The notes beneath the pieces are model-generated. The model saw only the letters and a program-made list of their open reading frames with translations. It made no database searches and was not told where the DNA came from. A stretch of 64,000 nucleotides of DNA, from assembly GCF_002303925.1 (NCBI RefSeq), contig NZ_MRCS01000024.1, forward strand, positions 29,109 to 93,108. Reading direction: 5' to 3'. Source of the DNA: Pseudomonas sp. ACN8. Its GTDB lineage: Bacteria > Pseudomonadota > Gammaproteobacteria > Pseudomonadales > Pseudomonadaceae. Both the position numbers and the translations under genes were made by a program. Shown in pieces: positions 62,232-64,000 of the stretch; position 1 is the first letter of the stretch, and every line of letters begins with the position of its first letter.

Positions 62232-62529
62232 CGAGGGAATCACCATCCGTTATCAGAATCGCGCCACAGGCCACAGCATGCGCTTGTTTGCAGCCATTGG
62301 TTTGACCGATCTCAAGTTTGTGACCGGGCGGCGCGGCAGAAGTTTATCGGCAGCAGGCGGGGCTTCTTGCGAGCAATCCCGCGGCTGTCCGGTTGATGCA
62401 GGGTAGTTTGGGGGGGATACCCCATCTTTCAAGGCATTGTCCACGAAGAATTAGCAGATAACCGGCCTTCGAATCTGGCGCGCTCTGACATACACTGCGC
62501 GGCCGTTTTTTAACCGGAACCTGAAAGAC
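62232..62529. other. Divergent promoter region cbpA / Hsp70-like gene
   Basis: 298 bases without a gene. A short palindromic run GGGGGGATACCCC lies near 62410-62425. A TACACT box about 17 bases from TTCGAA near 62475-62500 could be the Hsp70-like gene promoter. The CCCCATCT string here resembles a heat-shock -10 box, but a matching -35 is lacking. Confidence 0.35.
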
Positions 62530-63804
62530 ATGAACAACGCATCTCCAGCCCGTGCCTTGGGTATCGACTTTGGCACGTCCAACTCCACTGTCGGCTGGCT
62601 GCGCCCCGGCGTGGAAACGCTGATCGCGCTGGAGGACGACAAGATCACCCTGCCGTCGGTGGTCTTCTTCAATATCGAAGAACGTCGCCCGGTGTACGGC
62701 CGGCTGGCGCTGCACGAGTACCTGGAAGGCTACGAAGGCCGCCTGATGCGCTCGCTCAAGAGCCTGCTGGGTTCCAAGCTGATCAAGCACGACACCAGCG
62801 TCCTGGGCACGGCGATGCCGTTCAAGGACCTGCTCGGGCTGTTCATCGGCCAGCTCAAGAGCCGCGCCGAAGCGTCCGCCGGTCGGGAGTTCGAAGAAGT
62901 GGTGCTGGGTCGGCCGGTGTTTTTTGTCGACGATGACCCGATGGCCGACAAGGAAGCCGAAGACACCCTGGTCGACGTGGCACGCAAGATCGGCTTCAAG
63001 GAAGTCTCGTTCCAGTACGAGCCGATTGCCGCTGCGTTCGACTACGAGTCGACCATCGAGAAAGAAGAGCTGGTACTGATCGTCGACATCGGCGGTGGTA
63101 CCTCCGACTTCTCGCTGGTGCGCCTGTCGCCGGAGCGTCGGGGCGTGGACAACCGCCACGAGGACATCCTCGCCACCGGCGGTGTGCACATCGGCGGAAC
63201 CGACTTCGACAAACAGCTCAGCCTGCAAGGCCTGATGCCGCTGTTCGGCTACGGCAGCCGCATGAAGAGCGGCGCCTACATGCCGACCAGTCACCACATG
63301 AACCTGGCGACCTGGCACACCATCAACTCGGTGTACTCGCAGAAGTCGCAACTGGCCCTGGGCAGCATGCGCTACGACATCGAGGACACCGGCGGTATCG
63401 ACCGCCTGTTCAAGCTGATCGAACAGCGCGCCGGGCACTGGCTGGCCATGGAAGTGGAAGAAACCAAGATCCAGCTGACCCACGCCGACAATCGCCACGT
63501 GCCGCTTGATCGTATTGAAGCGGGCCTGAGCGTGGACTTGAGCCGCGCACTGTTCGAGTCGGCCATCGACAGCCTGCTGGAGCGGGTGCGCAACAGCGTC
63601 ACCCAACTGCTGGCAGACGCCGATGTGCGGGTCGACCAGGTCGATACGGTGTTCTTCACCGGTGGTTCGAGCGGGATTCCGGCGCTGCGCAACAGTGTTT
63701 CGGCGATGCTGCCGAATGCGCGGCATGTGGAAGGGAACATCTTTGGCAGTATCGGCAGCGGTCTGGCGATTGAGGCGGCCAAGCGTTACGGCTCTATGGA
63801 CTGA
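62530..63804 (+). CDS. Hsp70 family protein (YegD-like)
   Basis: 424 residues: an actin/Hsp70-type ATPase without a substrate-binding domain. Phosphate 1 motif LGIDFGTSNSTVGWL at the start, LIVDIGGGTSDFSLV as phosphate 2 (about 180-195), and the adenosine motif FFTGGSSGIPALRNSV (about 374-390) are present. YegD-type proteins are far shorter than DnaK (about 640) and their role is not established. The next-door cbpA/cbpM pair suggests a chaperone-related function. PAO1 has a similar heat-shock-like gene nearby (PA4873). Confidence 0.88.
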   Translation: MNNASPARALGIDFGTSNSTVGWLRPGVETLIALEDDKITLPSVVFFNIEERRPVYGRLALHEYLEGYEGRLMRSLKSLLGSKLIKHDTSVLGTAMPFKDLLGLFIGQLKSRAEASAGREFEEVVLGRPVFFVDDDPMADKEAEDTLVDVARKIGFKEVSFQYEPIAAAFDYESTIEKEELVLIVDIGGGTSDFSLVRLSPERRGVDNRHEDILATGGVHIGGTDFDKQLSLQGLMPLFGYGSRMKSGAYMPTSHHMNLATWHTINSVYSQKSQLALGSMRYDIEDTGGIDRLFKLIEQRAGHWLAMEVEETKIQLTHADNRHVPLDRIEAGLSVDLSRALFESAIDSLLERVRNSVTQLLADADVRVDQVDTVFFTGGSSGIPALRNSVSAMLPNARHVEGNIFGSIGSGLAIEAAKRYGSMD

Positions 63805-63823
63805 TCCGAAAACTGTGGTGAGC

Positions 63824-63901
63824 CCTTCGCGAGCAGGCTCGCTCCCACAATGGACCTGAGTTCACAGGACTAATGTGGGAGCGAACCTGCTCGCGAAGGG
63901 G
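63824..63901. repeat. REP pair (inverted)
   Basis: Units at 63825-63849 and 63873-63899, between the Hsp70-like gene and the convergent gene at the right edge. Confidence 0.85.
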
Positions 63902-63929
63902 CCAGCTCACGCAATAAAGATCCAGCGAA

Positions 63930-64000
63930 TCAAACCATCCCCACCTGCTTCAACTCACTCTTCAGGTACGCATAGTAAATCGGCCCCGCCACCACCCCCG
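63930..64000 (-). CDS. C-terminal fragment of an unidentified protein, cut by window edge
   Basis: The minus strand is open from the right edge to a TGA at 63932-63930, giving 22 residues that include GPIYYAYLKSELKQVG and end in MV. GC-rich codons with G/C at most third positions look like real coding sequence, and the convergent placement after a REP pair is normal. Too short to name; the hydrophobic start suggests the end of a membrane protein. Confidence 0.4.
   Translation of the reverse strand, partial: GVVAGPIYYAYLKSELKQVGMV

Noticed and set aside
62400..62440. Heat-shock (sigma-32) promoter for the Hsp70-like gene
   Set aside because: CCCCATCT resembles the -10 box, but no CTTGAA-like -35 occurs at the required 13-15 base distance.
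1..64000. Prophage, integrative element, CRISPR array, tRNA or rRNA gene
   Set aside because: No integrase, capsid, transposase or RNA-gene signature was recognised, and the repeats present are REP-type palindromes rather than regularly spaced direct repeats.

Overview
The window is chromosomal DNA of a Pseudomonas, most likely of the P. fluorescens group. The base composition is GC-rich. The gene order speA-yciH-NUDIX-DUF2333-gcbA-MCP-dsbD-aroQ-accBC-prmA-DUF3426-dusB-fis-purHD-retS-marC matches, as I recall it, P. aeruginosa PAO1 around PA4839-PA4857. Pseudomonas-type REP palindromes with a GGGAGCGAGCnTGCTCGCGA core lie between many genes. I see no rRNA, tRNA, IS element, prophage or CRISPR array.

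Region 1 (1-23.2 kb) is a conserved core block. It holds polyamine synthesis (speA, cut by the left edge), a diguanylate cyclase (gcbA), a chemoreceptor, dsbD, aroQ, the biotin half of acetyl-CoA carboxylase (accB, accC), prmA, dusB-fis, the last purine genes (purH, purD), the lifestyle kinase retS and a MarC protein.

Region 2 (23.4-42.1 kb) lies between marC and the urea genes, which I recall as adjacent in PAO1. It carries the divergent cobalamin clusters cobG-H-I-J (minus) and cobL-cbiD-cobK (plus). It then carries a copper module (two DUF2946 proteins, a PCuAC chaperone, an OprC-like TonB receptor, a PepSY membrane protein) and an iron-complex/cobalamin-type ABC importer. Two AT-richer orphan genes, which I judge to be paralogues of each other, sit beside cobJ and between cobG and cobL.

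Region 3 (42.1-54.2 kb) is urea nitrogen assimilation: the urtABCDE importer and ureD-ureA-GNAT-GNAT-ureB-ureC. Sigma-54 type -24/-12 elements precede urtA and ureD, and two NtrC-like sites precede ureD, which suggests nitrogen control. The ureEFG genes are not in the window. An opposite-strand gene between urtE and ureD encodes a protein built of two degenerate copies of a DUF4329-like module.

Region 4 (54.2-64 kb) starts with a 1,756-residue protein that has an N-terminal DUF6543-like region, a leucine-rich repeat block and a C-terminal NEL-type (IpaH/SspH) ubiquitin-ligase-like domain with a Cys-x-Asp motif. A sensor histidine kinase, the CbpM/CbpA co-chaperone pair, a YegD-like Hsp70 protein and a gene fragment at the right edge follow.

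The least ordinary parts are the NEL-type protein, the duplicated DUF4329-like protein on the other side of the urease genes, and the orphan paralogue pair in the cobalamin region.
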